From JACCTH01 sp050741915 (GTDB taxonomy: Bacteria; Actinomycetota; Acidimicrobiia; Spongiisociales; ZC4RG35), in contig JBOGEX010000032.1 of the NCBI GenBank assembly GCA_050741915.1, positions 1 to 9,367 of the forward strand: 9,367 nucleotides of DNA. Direction: 5' to 3'. This document shows, piece after piece, positions 1 through 5,323 of the stretch. Every line of letters starts with the position of its first letter. Within the stretch, counting starts at the first letter, position 1. The position numbers and the translations under genes were made by a program. A model generated the notes under the pieces. The model was not told the DNA's origin, did not search any database, and saw only the letters and a list, made by a program, of their open reading frames with translations.

Positions 1-302
1 CCGAGGTCGAACCGTCCCTCCGACATCTGGTCGAGGGTCGCGGCCGCCTTGGCAATAACAGCCGGGTGCCGGAAGGTGAGGGGGCTGACCAGAACCGTCA
101 AACGGATCCGGTTGGTTTCGCGGGCGAGACCGCCGAGAGTGGCAAAGGCCTCGGTCGCAGGCGCGGCCTCGTCCCCCGTCCAGTAGAAGTGATCCGAACG
201 AGCGAAAGTCTCGAAGCCAACCTGCTCCGCTTGCCGGGCAGCCGCGGCAAGCTGGGCATACGTACCCCCGAGTTGAGGCTCGGTCATCAAGGCGAATCTC
301 AT
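1..302 (-). CDS. LLM-class flavin-dependent (probably F420) oxidoreductase, N-terminal part, cut by window edge
   Basis: Reading the minus strand from ATG at 302-300 gives an uninterrupted frame of 100 codons to the left edge. The protein begins MRFALMTEPQLGGTYAQL. Further on it has ARSDHFYW (the usual beta-strand with Asp-His near residue 36), then SPLTFRHPAVIAKAAATLDQ and SEGRFDLG. These are the first strands of the luciferase-like TIM barrel (PF00296), in which the SP-TFRHP segment and the S-GR-LG segment are family signatures. Members use FMNH2 or F420H2 for hydride transfer; the substrate cannot be told from this part. It starts 22 bases after the Kelch lipoprotein stop, in the same direction, so the two may share a transcript, although no clear ribosome binding site precedes the ATG. 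It resembles the oxidoreductase at 3755-4669 through the shared SP(L/V)TFRHPAV stretch. The C-terminal two thirds lie outside the window. Confidence 0.85.
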   Translation of the reverse strand, partial: MRFALMTEPQLGGTYAQLAAAARQAEQVGFETFARSDHFYWTGDEAAPATEAFATLGGLARETNRIRLTVLVSPLTFRHPAVIAKAAATLDQMSEGRFDL

Positions 303-324
303 CGAGTCACCGTAGCCCGAGGGT

Positions 325-1347
325 TCAAGGTCGCAGAGACCAGACCTCGCCGGGGTTGTCCACGTCGGCGGCGGTGACGGATCCGCCGATGACATAGACA
401 ACGTCGTCAACGGTTACTAGGGGCATGCCATGGAGGGGGTTGGGAAGCGGTGCGCCGGGCCCCCAGGCTCCGTCGGTCAGGATCTCTGTCGAGGAGAGCG
501 CTTTGGTGGGGGAGAACACCTCCCCGCCGGCGACGACGATCCTGCCGTCGATCACGGTCGCTCCGAAGCCCGAGCGAGCCTCGGACATCGCTGGACCGCG
601 TGCCCAGGTGCCGATGGCAGGGTCGAAGATCTCGACTGCACTCAGCATCTCCCGGCCCCACCTCCCACCCAGCACCCAAAGCTTTCCTTCCAGAGCCACT
701 GCCGTGGTGTGCTCGCGGCTCTGGCGCATATCGGCCAAGATCTCCCACGAGTCATTGGCAGGGTCGAAGGCGAAGAGACTTGTGCCTCCTGCCACCCCAC
801 CGGCGACATAAATGATCCCATCGATCACTGCCGCCGCTCCCGCCCCGACAGGCTCGGGCAACGCGGCAATCTCAGTCCATCCTTCTCCCGGTTCGAGCAC
901 CCAGGAGGTGGCAATCGGGTTGAAGCCCGAGTTGTCCATTCCACCCAGGTGGTAGATGAGCCCGTCGTGGGCGACGACCATCGAGTGGTGTCGGCCCGCC
1001 GGGAGCGAGATGACCGATTCCCAACCTTCGCTTCCCGGCTGATAGCGCTCGACCGTGTTGGTTGCTCCCATTCCCTGCGGGGTGGAAACCAGTCCACCCA
1101 TGGTGTAGATCGTGTCTCCGAGCACGACCGCCGGGTTCTCCGATCGAGCGATATCCAATCCCGGCCCCTCCTTCCAAGCGCCTTCAGAGGCTGGGACTTC
1201 GGAGGCACGAGACGTCGGGGTCTCATCGAAAGGTGGCGAGCATGCCATTAGCACTGCGCTCAATACGAGCGTCGCCGGGAACCGGAGGTCTCGTTGCGAC
1301 GTCGCAACTGCAATCAGACGGTCCAAGGAGACTCGCATGCGTCGCAT
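325..1347 (-). CDS. Kelch-repeat beta-propeller lipoprotein
   Basis: This 340-residue protein has a lipobox L-M-A-C with the modified cysteine at residue 36, after a hydrophobic stretch (about 23-34). It is therefore expected to be exported and lipid-anchored outside the membrane. Six Kelch-type repeats follow, each ending in a beta-strand plus Gly-Gly, at residues 84, 135, 183, 227, 274 and 321. The spacing is 44-51 residues and most repeats also have a conserved Trp (109, 157, 201, 248, 295). Six blades would close one propeller. Kelch propellers usually bind proteins or sugars, and nothing here shows a catalytic centre, so the function is unknown. The start is uncertain. ATG at 1347 gives an unusually long leader, a second ATG lies at 1338, and neither has a Shine-Dalgarno. 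Both starts collide with the start of the divergent gene at 1337. The partial LLM oxidoreductase follows after 22 bases. Confidence 0.87.
   Translation of the reverse strand: MRRMRVSLDRLIAVATSQRDLRFPATLVLSAVLMACSPPFDETPTSRASEVPASEGAWKEGPGLDIARSENPAVVLGDTIYTMGGLVSTPQGMGATNTVERYQPGSEGWESVISLPAGRHHSMVVAHDGLIYHLGGMDNSGFNPIATSWVLEPGEGWTEIAALPEPVGAGAAAVIDGIIYVAGGVAGGTSLFAFDPANDSWEILADMRQSREHTTAVALEGKLWVLGGRWGREMLSAVEIFDPAIGTWARGPAMSEARSGFGATVIDGRIVVAGGEVFSPTKALSSTEILTDGAWGPGAPLPNPLHGMPLVTVDDVVYVIGGSVTAADVDNPGEVWSLRP
1325..1330 (+). promoter_or_regulatory. Shine-Dalgarno AAGGAG deciding the start at 1337
   Basis: AAGGAG lies six bases upstream of ATG 1337-1339, a standard distance. It selects this ATG over in-frame codons as far upstream as 1112, which would lie antisense to the Kelch gene. 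From 1337 the protein opens directly with a lipoprotein signal peptide, which confirms the choice. The site sits inside the leader-peptide codons of the oppositely oriented Kelch gene. Confidence 0.8.
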
Positions 1348-1975
1348 TATCGGTTTGGTGCTGAGTGTGGGGCTGGTGACTGGGTGTTCACAAGGGATTC
1401 CCGTAAGTCAAGGCAACGATGGCGGTCAAGCTAGGCAAGCACCCGCTGTGGTGAGCGACGTGGTGCAGGGGCTGGACCAGTTCGGGGATTGCGACGAGGT
1501 CCTTAGCTTTCTCCAAATCAACGCCCTCGACCAGGTGACGGCGTGGGGCCTAGGGGGCTGGTTCGGGCCGATGGTTGACGACGCCCTGCGCGGCTCGGTT
1601 ACCACAGCTGCGGCCATGGCCGAGGCAGACGGCGGTTCTGGGTATTCGACCACCAACGTTCAAGAGCTGGGAGTAGATGAGGCTGACATCGTGAAAACCG
1701 ACGGCAAAGTCCTGGTTGCTCTGTCGTACGACAAGCTATATGTCGCCGACGTAACCGGGGTGCCGAGGCTCCTGGGCTCGATCAGTCTCGGTGATATGAC
1801 GCCGCAAAACCTTTTCCTCGCCGGTGACCGGGCCTTCGTCATCGGCTCAAGTTGGCAAACACTTGCAAAGGACGACGATGCCCGCCTTGGAATCGCGGCG
1901 ATGTGCTCTGGATGCCACCCGACTTGGCCTTGGTCGAAATCGATGTCTCCGATCCGACCCAGCCTCACGAAATAA
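1337..1975 (+). CDS. PF09826-type beta-propeller lipoprotein, N-terminal fragment before a frameshift
   Basis: The start is ATG 1337 with AAGGAG six bases upstream. The leader MRRIIGLVLSVGLVTGC ends in a lipobox (cysteine at residue 17), so the product is an exported lipoprotein. A low-complexity linker follows, then the hallmark segment NVQELGVDEADIVKTDG, known from secreted proteins with a C-terminal beta-propeller distantly related to WD-40 (PF09826). Propeller strands such as KVLVALSYDKLYVADV and NLFLAGDRAFVIGSS come next. Family resemblance fails after about 1865, and this frame ends at a TAA at 1973-1975 after 212 residues. The rest of the domain continues in a frame shifted by one base, from about 1915 to 3309. 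A full-length product would be near 657 residues, a normal size as I recall the family. I read this as the 5' half of one gene broken by a small indel or a sequencing error. The biochemical role of the family is unknown. Confidence 0.8.
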   Translation: MRRIIGLVLSVGLVTGCSQGIPVSQGNDGGQARQAPAVVSDVVQGLDQFGDCDEVLSFLQINALDQVTAWGLGGWFGPMVDDALRGSVTTAAAMAEADGGSGYSTTNVQELGVDEADIVKTDGKVLVALSYDKLYVADVTGVPRLLGSISLGDMTPQNLFLAGDRAFVIGSSWQTLAKDDDARLGIAAMCSGCHPTWPWSKSMSPIRPSLTK

Positions 1976-3309
1976 GCCGCATGAACATGAGCGGCAACGT
2001 GGTGGCGGCGAGGATGGTCGAGGCATCGATGCGACTCGTCGTTGCCGGCCAGCCTCCCGGGCTTCCCTTCGTCACCCCGGCTTTTGTCCTGAGCCGCTGG
2101 CCCGTCGCTCAGCAGCAAGACCCACACGCCTGGGAACGATCGGAAAGGATGGCTCTCAGTCAGAACCGGGCGATCATCACCGAAAGCCAAATCTCCGATT
2201 GGCTCCCGCAAATACGGATTAGCGGCGCAGCCGGTGCCTCGACGGTCTCCGCCGGTTGCGAATCGCTCGCTCGGCCTCATGAGTTCTCCGGATTGAGCAT
2301 CACTTCGGTGCTGACGTTCGACACCGCCGGCGCGGCTCCGACCACGCCCGTCGATGTGTTCGGCCTGGTCAGCGACGCTGCCACCGTGTATGCCTCGGCT
2401 GAAAACATCTACGTCGCCACCCAGCAATGGCAAGACTGGGCAGCGCTTCCTGAGGCGGAATGGGATCGAGCGGCGGGCTTCACAACCACTGAGATTCATC
2501 GCTTCGACACCTCCGATCCTTCGGCTGTCTCGTACCGAGGGTCGGGCGAGGTTGCCGGGTGGCTCTACTCGCAATGGGCGCTATCGGAGTCCGATGGGTT
2601 CCTCCGCGTGGCCTCGACCACGCAGTCGCCGTGGTATGGGCAGAGACCGGAAACTACCCAGAGCATCGTCAGCGTCCTCAGCATCGACGAAGGCGCTCTG
2701 TCCCACGTTGGCGGGGTGACGGGGCTCGGGGTGACCGAGCAGATCTACGCGGTTCGATTCATCGGCGACAAGGGCTACGTGGTGACCTACCGCCAGGTCG
2801 ACCCTCTCTACGTGATCGATCTGGCCGATCCCACCGATCCCGGGGTCGCCGGCGAACTGAAGATTCCCGGCTATTCGGCATACCTCCATCCGATTGGTGA
2901 AGACTTGCTGCTCGGAGTTGGCCAGGATGGCGACCTCCAGGGCCGGACCATCGGCTCCCAGATCGCGTTGTTCGACGTTTCTGACCCGACCTCGCCAACT
3001 CAGCTCGACAAGCTCACAATGCGCGGAGCGTATTCAGGGGCCGAATGGGATCATCACGCGTTCCTCTACTGGCCCGAATCAGACGACGCCGGGTTGGTGG
3101 TGTTACCGATCCAGGCCCCGACCTGGCAAGGTTCCCTGGCAGTCGATGTCGACAGTGGCGGAGTCCGCAGGGTCGGGGAGCTCGAGCAGTCAGGCTATGT
3201 GCTTCGCAATCTGGTGGTTGGGGAGCGGCTGTTCACCGTGACCGACCTCGGGATTCAAAGCTACGACTTCGACTCGCTCGAGCCCGAGCAATGGCTCCCG
3301 TTCGCCTAG
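1852..3309 (+). CDS. PF09826-type beta-propeller lipoprotein, C-terminal fragment after the frameshift
   Basis: The open frame can be entered at TTG 1852, but convincing homology begins near 1921-1955 (LALVEIDVSDP), so the TTG is probably not a true start. The segments that follow are characteristic of PF09826 secreted propellers: ARMV...RLVVAGQPPGLPFV, TTEIHRFDTSDP, SQWALSESDGFLRVAST, then from about 2749 YAVRFIGDKGYVVTYRQVDP followed by LYVIDLADPTDP. KIPGYSAYLHPIGEDLLLGVG comes next, and EWDHHAFLYWP begins at 3043. The repeated D-SDP turns mark successive blades. There is no signal peptide in this frame, so if it is translated alone the product would stay cytoplasmic and lack the first blades. 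The codons remain clean for over 1,300 bases after the junction. That argues for a very recent lesion or an assembly error, not an old pseudogene. The gene converges on the minus-strand LLM gene across a repeat-bearing gap. Confidence 0.8.
   Translation: MANTCKGRRCPPWNRGDVLWMPPDLALVEIDVSDPTQPHEISRMNMSGNVVAARMVEASMRLVVAGQPPGLPFVTPAFVLSRWPVAQQQDPHAWERSERMALSQNRAIITESQISDWLPQIRISGAAGASTVSAGCESLARPHEFSGLSITSVLTFDTAGAAPTTPVDVFGLVSDAATVYASAENIYVATQQWQDWAALPEAEWDRAAGFTTTEIHRFDTSDPSAVSYRGSGEVAGWLYSQWALSESDGFLRVASTTQSPWYGQRPETTQSIVSVLSIDEGALSHVGGVTGLGVTEQIYAVRFIGDKGYVVTYRQVDPLYVIDLADPTDPGVAGELKIPGYSAYLHPIGEDLLLGVGQDGDLQGRTIGSQIALFDVSDPTSPTQLDKLTMRGAYSGAEWDHHAFLYWPESDDAGLVVLPIQAPTWQGSLAVDVDSGGVRRVGELEQSGYVLRNLVVGERLFTVTDLGIQSYDFDSLEPEQWLPFA
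1905..1926 (+). other. Frameshift junction in the beta-propeller gene
   Basis: The upstream frame (codons starting at positions of phase 1337) and the downstream frame (phase 1852) differ by one base. Between them the third frame briefly reads D-A-T-R-L at 1911-1925. Removing one G at 1910-1911 and one T at 1924-1925 would join the parts as ...CSDATRLALVEIDVSDP, which fits the family well. A single missing base anywhere from about 1865 to 1920 is equally possible. No X-XXY-YYZ slippery heptamer is present, so programmed frameshifting is unlikely. Confidence 0.6.
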
Positions 3310-3408
3310 ACGATCCTCAAGCGAACCCTGGGACGTAACTCGGGTGTAGGACCGACAGTCAGGGCGCTCTACCCGTTACGGCTCGCTTTTAGATCTTTTT
3401 GCTACGAA

Positions 3409-3433
3409 GAGCAAAACTGAGATTGTTTTGCTC
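3409..3433. terminator. 9-bp perfect inverted repeat, possible terminator
   Basis: GAGCAAAAC (3409-3417) pairs perfectly with GTTTTGCTC (3425-3433) around a 7-base loop. It lies about 100 bases after the beta-propeller stop in the gap between convergent genes, where a terminator is expected. A second arm, TTTTGCT at 3397-3403, could pair with the same AGCAAAA (3410-3416), giving a mutually exclusive structure. No T-run follows on the plus strand, so intrinsic termination is only a guess. Confidence 0.4.
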
Positions 3434-3451
3434 CCCGGGCCGGCGTCCACC

Positions 3452-3584
3452 CTCCCCGCCACCAAATTCGGTCACTGGCGAACGCTTCCTCACAAATTCG
3501 GTAACTGGCGCCCGGTCCTCGTTCGCCAGCTACCGAATTTGCCCTAGAGCGGGCGTGAGTGACCGAATTTCGGGTGGGCGGGAG
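3452..3584. repeat. Symmetric nested palindromic repeat with four 17-base arms at 30-base steps
   Basis: Four copies of a 17-base motif close to AAATTCGGTCACTGGCG start at 3464, 3494, 3524 and 3554, exactly 30 bases apart. The first two are on the plus strand and the last two on the minus strand, so the element is symmetric about 3517. The inner arms (3493-3510 with 3524-3541) match 17 of 18 around a 13-base loop. The outer arms match perfectly over 13 bases (3464-3476 with 3558-3570), and imperfect complementarity extends outward to about 3452 and 3584 through a C-rich/G-rich flank. The 16-base internal segments also share paired CG and CGCT positions. A related sequence begins at 9312, so this is a dispersed family. 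No protein-coding frame here is credible. It could be a REP/BIME-like or MITE-like element or a structured 3' RNA; no transposase is nearby. Confidence 0.8.
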
Positions 3585-3703
3585 CGCCTGCTCGTTCTCC
3601 CGGCCGGACCGGCCCCCATCAATCACGGTTCGCCGGTGGCACCACATATTTCCTGGCCGATTGTCATCCATCTCGAGCATCGACCCCAGGGACGTCATGC
3701 TTG

Positions 3704-3742
3704 CTGGGTTGTAGACGTTGTCCTACGACGGCTACAGCCCAG
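3704..3742 (-). terminator. Hairpin just downstream of the LLM oxidoreductase gene
   Basis: CTGGGTTGTAG (3704-3714) and CTACAGCCCAG (3732-3742) pair at 10 of 11 positions, with the odd pair a G-U wobble on the plus-strand RNA. The loop is 17 bases. It begins 12 bases beyond the TAG stop of the minus-strand LLM gene (3757-3755), a typical place for a terminator. There is no T-tract, which is common in high-GC actinobacteria. It could end transcription from either side of this convergent gap. Confidence 0.45.
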
Positions 3743-3754
3743 AGAATCGCCGAC

Positions 3755-4669
3755 CTAGAGGTAAGGACGGATCCTGGTCTCCAGCTCTTCGAGATTGGTG
3801 GTTCCGGCTTGGAGATAAAGACGGCTGATGCCGACTGCCTCCAGCTCGGCTAACCGGGTCTTGACTCGATCCGGGGTGCCAAAGGGAGTTCCCCGCGCCT
3901 CGAGTCGCTCCTCGAGCGCATCAGGCTCGCGCCCGAAGTCGGCCGCGGCGGCCTCGAGAACGCCCCGGTAGGTCGGTTCGTCGATTCCGGCGATCGGGTT
4001 GGCGACGAAGGAGAGCCTGATGGAGCCGGGATCGCGGCGGGCCCTTTGCGCAGCCCGGTGACAACGGTCGATCCTCTTTTCGAGATCATCTCCTGGTTTG
4101 GGAAAGACGTTGAACTCGTCGCAATAGCGCCCGGCCAGATCAGGCGTCTTGGCTGATCCGGTGCCTCCGACCAGAAGCGGTACCTTGAACGTGGGTTGGT
4201 GGTCGAAGGACTGCAGCCGGTAGTAGTGACCCACAAACGATTCTCCGGTTCGAAGCGCGTTGAGGTAGCCCAACTGCTCTTCGAGCATCTCGAAGCGAGG
4301 GCCCTGAGCAGGGAAGGGAATGCCGAAAAGTGAGTGCTCCTCGACCAGCCAGCCAGCTCCGAGGCCGAGCGTGAAGCGCCCTCGCCCATCGCGCTTCGCC
4401 ATATCAGAGACGGTGACGGCCATCTTGGCGTGGACGGCGGGATGGCGGAAGGTCACTGGTGAGACCAGGTCGACCAGTTCGATGGTGTTGGTATCGCGTG
4501 CCAAACCGGCCAGGTGGACGAAATGGTCCCAGGCGGGGGCAGAGACGTCTGCCGAAGATCCGAGGTAATGATCGGGCAAAGCAAACGCAGTCAAACCAGC
4601 AGTCTCGGCCCAGCGCGCGGCTTTCAGGATCTCCGAATAGTTTCCCCGGACCTGGAGGGCGATCTCCAT
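3755..4669 (-). CDS. LLM-class flavin-dependent (probably F420) oxidoreductase
   Basis: This 304-residue protein is a complete luciferase-like monooxygenase family member (PF00296) of ordinary length. In order it shows MEIALQVRGNYSEI, FALPDHYLG near residue 30, SPVTFRHPAVHAKMAVTVSDM, GRFTLGLGAGWLVEEHSLFG (the cofactor-proximal glycine-rich strand and turn), VPLLVGGTGSAKTPDLAG followed by YCDEFNVF (the later phosphate-binding strand), and GTPDRVKTRLAELEAVGISRLYLQ at the C-terminal helix and strand. Such enzymes transfer hydride from F420H2 or FMNH2 to soluble substrates in the cytoplasm; the substrate here is unknown. The ATG at 4669 overlaps the TetR stop by one base (TGATG) and has no Shine-Dalgarno of its own, so translation is probably coupled to TetR. 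The linker before GRFTLG (DMAKRDGR) is longer than the usual form. A paralogue begins at 302. Confidence 0.9.
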   Translation of the reverse strand: MEIALQVRGNYSEILKAARWAETAGLTAFALPDHYLGSSADVSAPAWDHFVHLAGLARDTNTIELVDLVSPVTFRHPAVHAKMAVTVSDMAKRDGRGRFTLGLGAGWLVEEHSLFGIPFPAQGPRFEMLEEQLGYLNALRTGESFVGHYYRLQSFDHQPTFKVPLLVGGTGSAKTPDLAGRYCDEFNVFPKPGDDLEKRIDRCHRAAQRARRDPGSIRLSFVANPIAGIDEPTYRGVLEAAAADFGREPDALEERLEARGTPFGTPDRVKTRLAELEAVGISRLYLQAGTTNLEELETRIRPYL

Positions 4670-5223
4670 CAGCGACCCAGCAGACCGGGCGACACCAACC
4701 CGGCGGCGTGCTTAGGGAGGTCAAAGTCGGGGTCGAGAATGGCGTGGAGGGCGTAGCCAGTGAGGGCCGCAACGAGGGCCTCGGCCTGCTCTGCCGCGTG
4801 AGCGGAAGTGAGCCGGGACTGACGACGCCGTAGAGCCGCAGTCAGACGGTCGACTCGCGCTTGGTGGTGGCGCAGGATCCGGCGACGGATGGCGGGGTCG
4901 GTCATTCCCCCCGAAACCGCCATGATGAGATAAACGCGGGCGATCACCGGCTCGCTGGTTACAAAGCGGACGAAGGCGTTTACCAAGTCGGACACCGTTT
5001 CTGTTGGGCCACCTTCGGTTTCCAAGGAGGCGATGGCGTCCCGGACGACGGTCATCACCACCTCGTCCTTGCTCGGGAAGAGATTGTAGAAGCTGCCGGG
5101 AAGCACTCCGGCCCGCTCGCAGATTGCCTTCACCGTCGTTGTTTCGGTGCCGCCGTCAGCGAGCAGTTCTCGGGTCGCGTCCAGGATGCGGGCCCTGGTC
5201 GCGATTCCGGCTCGATAAGTCAC
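4669..5223 (-). CDS. TetR-family transcriptional regulator
   Basis: This 184-residue cytoplasmic DNA-binding protein has a TetR_N domain at residues 7-54: a first helix TRARILDATRELLAD, the helix-turn-helix TTVKAICERAGVLPGSFYNLF at about 29-49, and SKDEV opening helix 4. The C-terminal part is helical and varied, as expected for the ligand and dimer domain. The start is GTG at 5223-5221; no nearby ATG fits and no strong Shine-Dalgarno is visible. It is the first gene of a two-gene minus operon with the LLM oxidoreductase, and is divergent from the acyl-CoA dehydrogenase string. In this arrangement TetR proteins usually repress themselves and the divergent gene, and next to fatty-acid oxidation genes the ligand is often an acyl-CoA. 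Both points are inferred from context only. Confidence 0.92.
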   Translation of the reverse strand: MTYRAGIATRARILDATRELLADGGTETTTVKAICERAGVLPGSFYNLFPSKDEVVMTVVRDAIASLETEGGPTETVSDLVNAFVRFVTSEPVIARVYLIMAVSGGMTDPAIRRRILRHHQARVDRLTAALRRRQSRLTSAHAAEQAEALVAALTGYALHAILDPDFDLPKHAAGLVSPGLLGR

Positions 5224-5268
5224 GAGTGCGACGGTAGCGACCCCGCCCCGTCGTCCTCAGCCGCTTGT

Positions 5269-5298
5269 GAGTGATTGCTCAAATTAGAGTGTAAACTC
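5269..5298. promoter_or_regulatory. Twin 12-bp imperfect palindromes, candidate TetR operator
   Basis: GAGTGATTGCTC (5269-5280) and GAGTGTAAACTC (5287-5298) are separated by six A/T bases, giving an 18-bp centre-to-centre spacing on one face of the helix. The second box is symmetric at 10 of 12 positions (GAGTnTAnACTC); the first shares the GAG...CTC ends and a central AT. This is also the only AT-rich patch between TetR and the dehydrogenase genes, so it probably contains the promoters. TAAACT (5292-5297) would serve as a -10 for the plus genes, but no convincing -35 fits. Confidence 0.45.
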
Positions 5299-5314
5299 AA
5301 GATTGGCGACCAAC

Positions 5315-5319
5315 AGGAG
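5315..5319 (+). promoter_or_regulatory. Shine-Dalgarno AGGAG deciding the start at 5324
   Basis: AGGAG lies four bases before ATG 5324 and only one base before ATG 5321. An upstream in-frame TTG at 5303 would place this site inside the gene. The 5324 start gives MSHYRSNLADLEFNLFDV, matching the conserved N-terminus of FadE5-like proteins. Confidence 0.7.
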
Positions 5320-5323
5320 TATG

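Noticed and set aside
430..1251. Long plus-strand open frames opposite the Kelch gene
   Set aside because: They are antisense to a protein with a clear lipobox and six regular Kelch repeats. Their translations are rich in Arg, Pro and Gly with no domain, as expected from shadow frames in high-GC DNA.
1112..1336. Upstream extension of the propeller lipoprotein to 1112
   Set aside because: It would bury the signal peptide about 75 residues inside the protein. The Shine-Dalgarno and lipoprotein leader fix the start at 1337.
1860..1930. Programmed -1 ribosomal frameshifting in the propeller gene
   Set aside because: No slippery heptamer or obvious downstream structure is present, and the family is normally encoded in one frame. 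An indel or sequencing error is simpler.
1660..2574. 304-codon minus-strand frame opposite the beta-propeller gene
   Set aside because: It has no recognisable domain or start signal. The plus strand carries family-signature protein on both sides of the frameshift.
3464..3570. CRISPR array suggested by the 30-base periodicity
   Set aside because: Repeats are 17 bases with 13-base gaps and switch orientation halfway. No cas genes are present.
3602..3614. GGCCGG-A-CCGGCC mini-palindrome
   Set aside because: In GC-rich DNA a 6-base arm pair of this kind is expected by chance, and it has no clear relation to a gene end.
3399..3758. Open frames of about 100-120 codons in the convergent gap
   Set aside because: They run through the palindromic repeat and are explained by it. 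The translations are low in complexity and there is no ribosome site.
5303..5323. TTG start six codons upstream for the FadE5-like gene
   Set aside because: It would place the AGGAG ribosome site within the gene. MSHY at 5324 matches the conserved family N-terminus.
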